A stretch of 6,413 nucleotides of DNA from Gp13-AA77 sp036521995 (lineage in GTDB: Bacteria > Acidobacteriota > Terriglobia > UBA7540). The notes below the pieces were generated by a model. The model did not search any database. It saw only the letters and a program-made list of their open reading frames with translations, and had not been told where the DNA came from. The DNA lies in contig DATDGR010000140.1 in assembly GCA_036521995.1 (NCBI GenBank), forward strand, positions 1 through 6,413, written 5' to 3'. Made by a program: the position numbers and the translations under genes. Of this stretch, positions 6,181 through 6,413 are shown one piece after another. How positions within the stretch are numbered: position 1 is the first letter of the stretch; each line of letters opens with the position of its first letter.

Positions 6181-6213
6181 CTCCAAGTGCCCGAAGGTAG
6201 CAACGACCTGGAG
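6181..6213 (-). promoter_or_regulatory. Inverted repeat that could fold over the ribosome binding site of the Ig-like protein gene
   Basis: Minus-strand CTCCAGGT (6213-6206) can pair with ACTTGGAG (6188-6181) as eight pairs including one G-U, with a 17-nt loop. The right arm contains GGAG of the GGAGG ribosome binding site just before the ATG at 6175. If transcribed, it would hide that site. This needs a transcript start upstream of 6213, which conflicts with the weak promoter proposed at 6212-6242. Confidence 0.35.
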
Positions 6214-6242
6214 TCTAACTCTCCTCGCCGAGCAGTTGTCAC
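6212..6242 (-). promoter_or_regulatory. Weak candidate promoter for the Ig-like protein gene
   Basis: On the minus strand, GTGACA (6242-6237, five of six to the -35) and TAGACT (6217-6212, four of six to the -10) are separated by 19 bp, longer than ideal. The -35 overlaps the inverted repeat at 6240-6260. Nothing better was found between 6176 and the insertion sequence. Confidence 0.25.
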
Positions 6243-6260
6243 TCAGATGTCTTCTGAGTG
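6240..6260. repeat. Perfect 8-bp inverted repeat, possible operator
   Basis: CACTCAGA-TGTCT-TCTGAGTG, two perfect 8-base arms with a 5-base centre. It overlaps the candidate -35 of the Ig-like protein gene by three bases, a usual place for an operator. On the plus strand it is followed by TCTATTTTCC, so a weak plus-strand terminator protecting from the insertion sequence side is less likely but possible. Confidence 0.4.
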
Positions 6261-6287
6261 TCTATTTTCCGTAATCTGGGTATCCAC

Positions 6288-6316
6288 TTGACTCAGGTGA
6301 CCCCAACCTATAGTAT
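6288..6316 (+). promoter_or_regulatory. Candidate transposase promoter within the insertion sequence end
   Basis: -35 TTGACT (6288-6293, five of six) is followed either by TATAGT (6309-6314, five of six, 15-bp spacer) or TAGTAT (6311-6316, four of six, 17-bp spacer). Either choice starts transcription within a few bases of the ATG at 6325, so the transcript would be leaderless or nearly so. Confidence 0.4.
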
Positions 6317-6324
6317 GCGAGCTC

Positions 6325-6413
6325 ATGGAGGATTACCCTCGGACCGCAGCGGACTTCGAGGCTCGCTTCCGCTCGGAGCAGGCCTGCCGGGAGTATCTGT
6401 TCCAACTCCGCTG
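6325..6413 (+). CDS. IS1595-family transposase, N-terminal fragment
   Basis: 29 complete codons are visible before the window ends: MEDYPRTAADFEARF followed by RSEQACREYLFQLR, with the next codon starting TG (probably Trp). This is the standard opening of IS1595/ISXO2-type transposases, where 'F-x-S-E-x-A-C-x-x-Y-L-F-x-L-R-W' precedes a CPxC zinc ribbon. The zinc ribbon and the DDE catalytic domain lie beyond the edge, so it is unknown whether the gene is intact. No clear ribosome binding site precedes the ATG. Confidence 0.85.
   Translation, partial: MEDYPRTAADFEARFRSEQACREYLFQLR

Larger units (their letters stand above)
6278..6413 (+). mobile_element. Left end of an IS1595-type insertion sequence, cut by window edge
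   Basis: The transposase start at 6325 places the element end just upstream. The most likely outer end is GGG at 6278, since IS1595-type ends commonly begin with G-runs. The segment GGGTATCCACTTGACTCAGG would then be the start of the terminal inverted repeat. The other end is outside the window, so neither the repeat nor a target duplication can be confirmed; the boundary is an inference. Confidence 0.55.

Noticed and set aside
1..6413. CRISPR array, tRNA or toxin-antitoxin/defence system
   Set aside because: No direct-repeat spacing, no tRNA-like cloverleaf and no recognisable defence domains were seen on either strand.

Overview
The window looks like a high-GC bacterial chromosome. It is most likely from the Acidobacteriota, perhaps the Solibacter/Bryobacterales group. 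This is inferred from menaquinone-type and Tat genes, a single-domain exported 'choice-of-anchor D' protein, and a protein with the 'RRANALQSTGPSTPRGKAR' signature, which I associate from memory with that group. No rRNA or other direct taxonomic marker is present.

Bases 1-4147 hold one minus-strand operon. In transcription order it is: a strong sigma70-type promoter (-35 TTGACA, 17-bp spacer, -10 TATCAT), tatB-like, tatC, an M28-family glutaminyl-peptide-cyclotransferase-like enzyme, aroB, and ubiE/menG, which runs off the left edge. Genes overlap or nearly touch (tatB/tatC overlap, 2 nt tatC to M28, 44 nt M28 to aroB, GTGA overlap aroB/ubiE). Functionally it joins twin-arginine export, a predicted exported protein-modifying enzyme, and two steps on the route from the shikimate pathway to menaquinone.

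Bases 4148-5323 hold a hairpin and a second minus-strand unit. That unit has its own near-consensus promoter and good ribosome binding site, followed by an uncharacterised reading frame that is readable only if one frameshift near 5080 is bridged. I treat it as a decayed or deleted gene.

Bases 5324-5746 contain no convincing gene, only two perfect hairpins and low-confidence ORF fragments. Bases 5747-6175 (minus) encode a small exported Ig-like (ASH/HYDIN-type) protein. Its upstream region has two inverted repeats, one of which covers the ribosome binding site.

From about 6278 to the right edge lies the left end of an insertion sequence. The first 29 codons of its IS1595-type transposase are visible on the plus strand.

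I found no defence system, CRISPR array, tRNA or rRNA. The least-described items are the STGP-motif gene with its strong promoter and the cyclotransferase-like enzyme sitting inside a tat operon.
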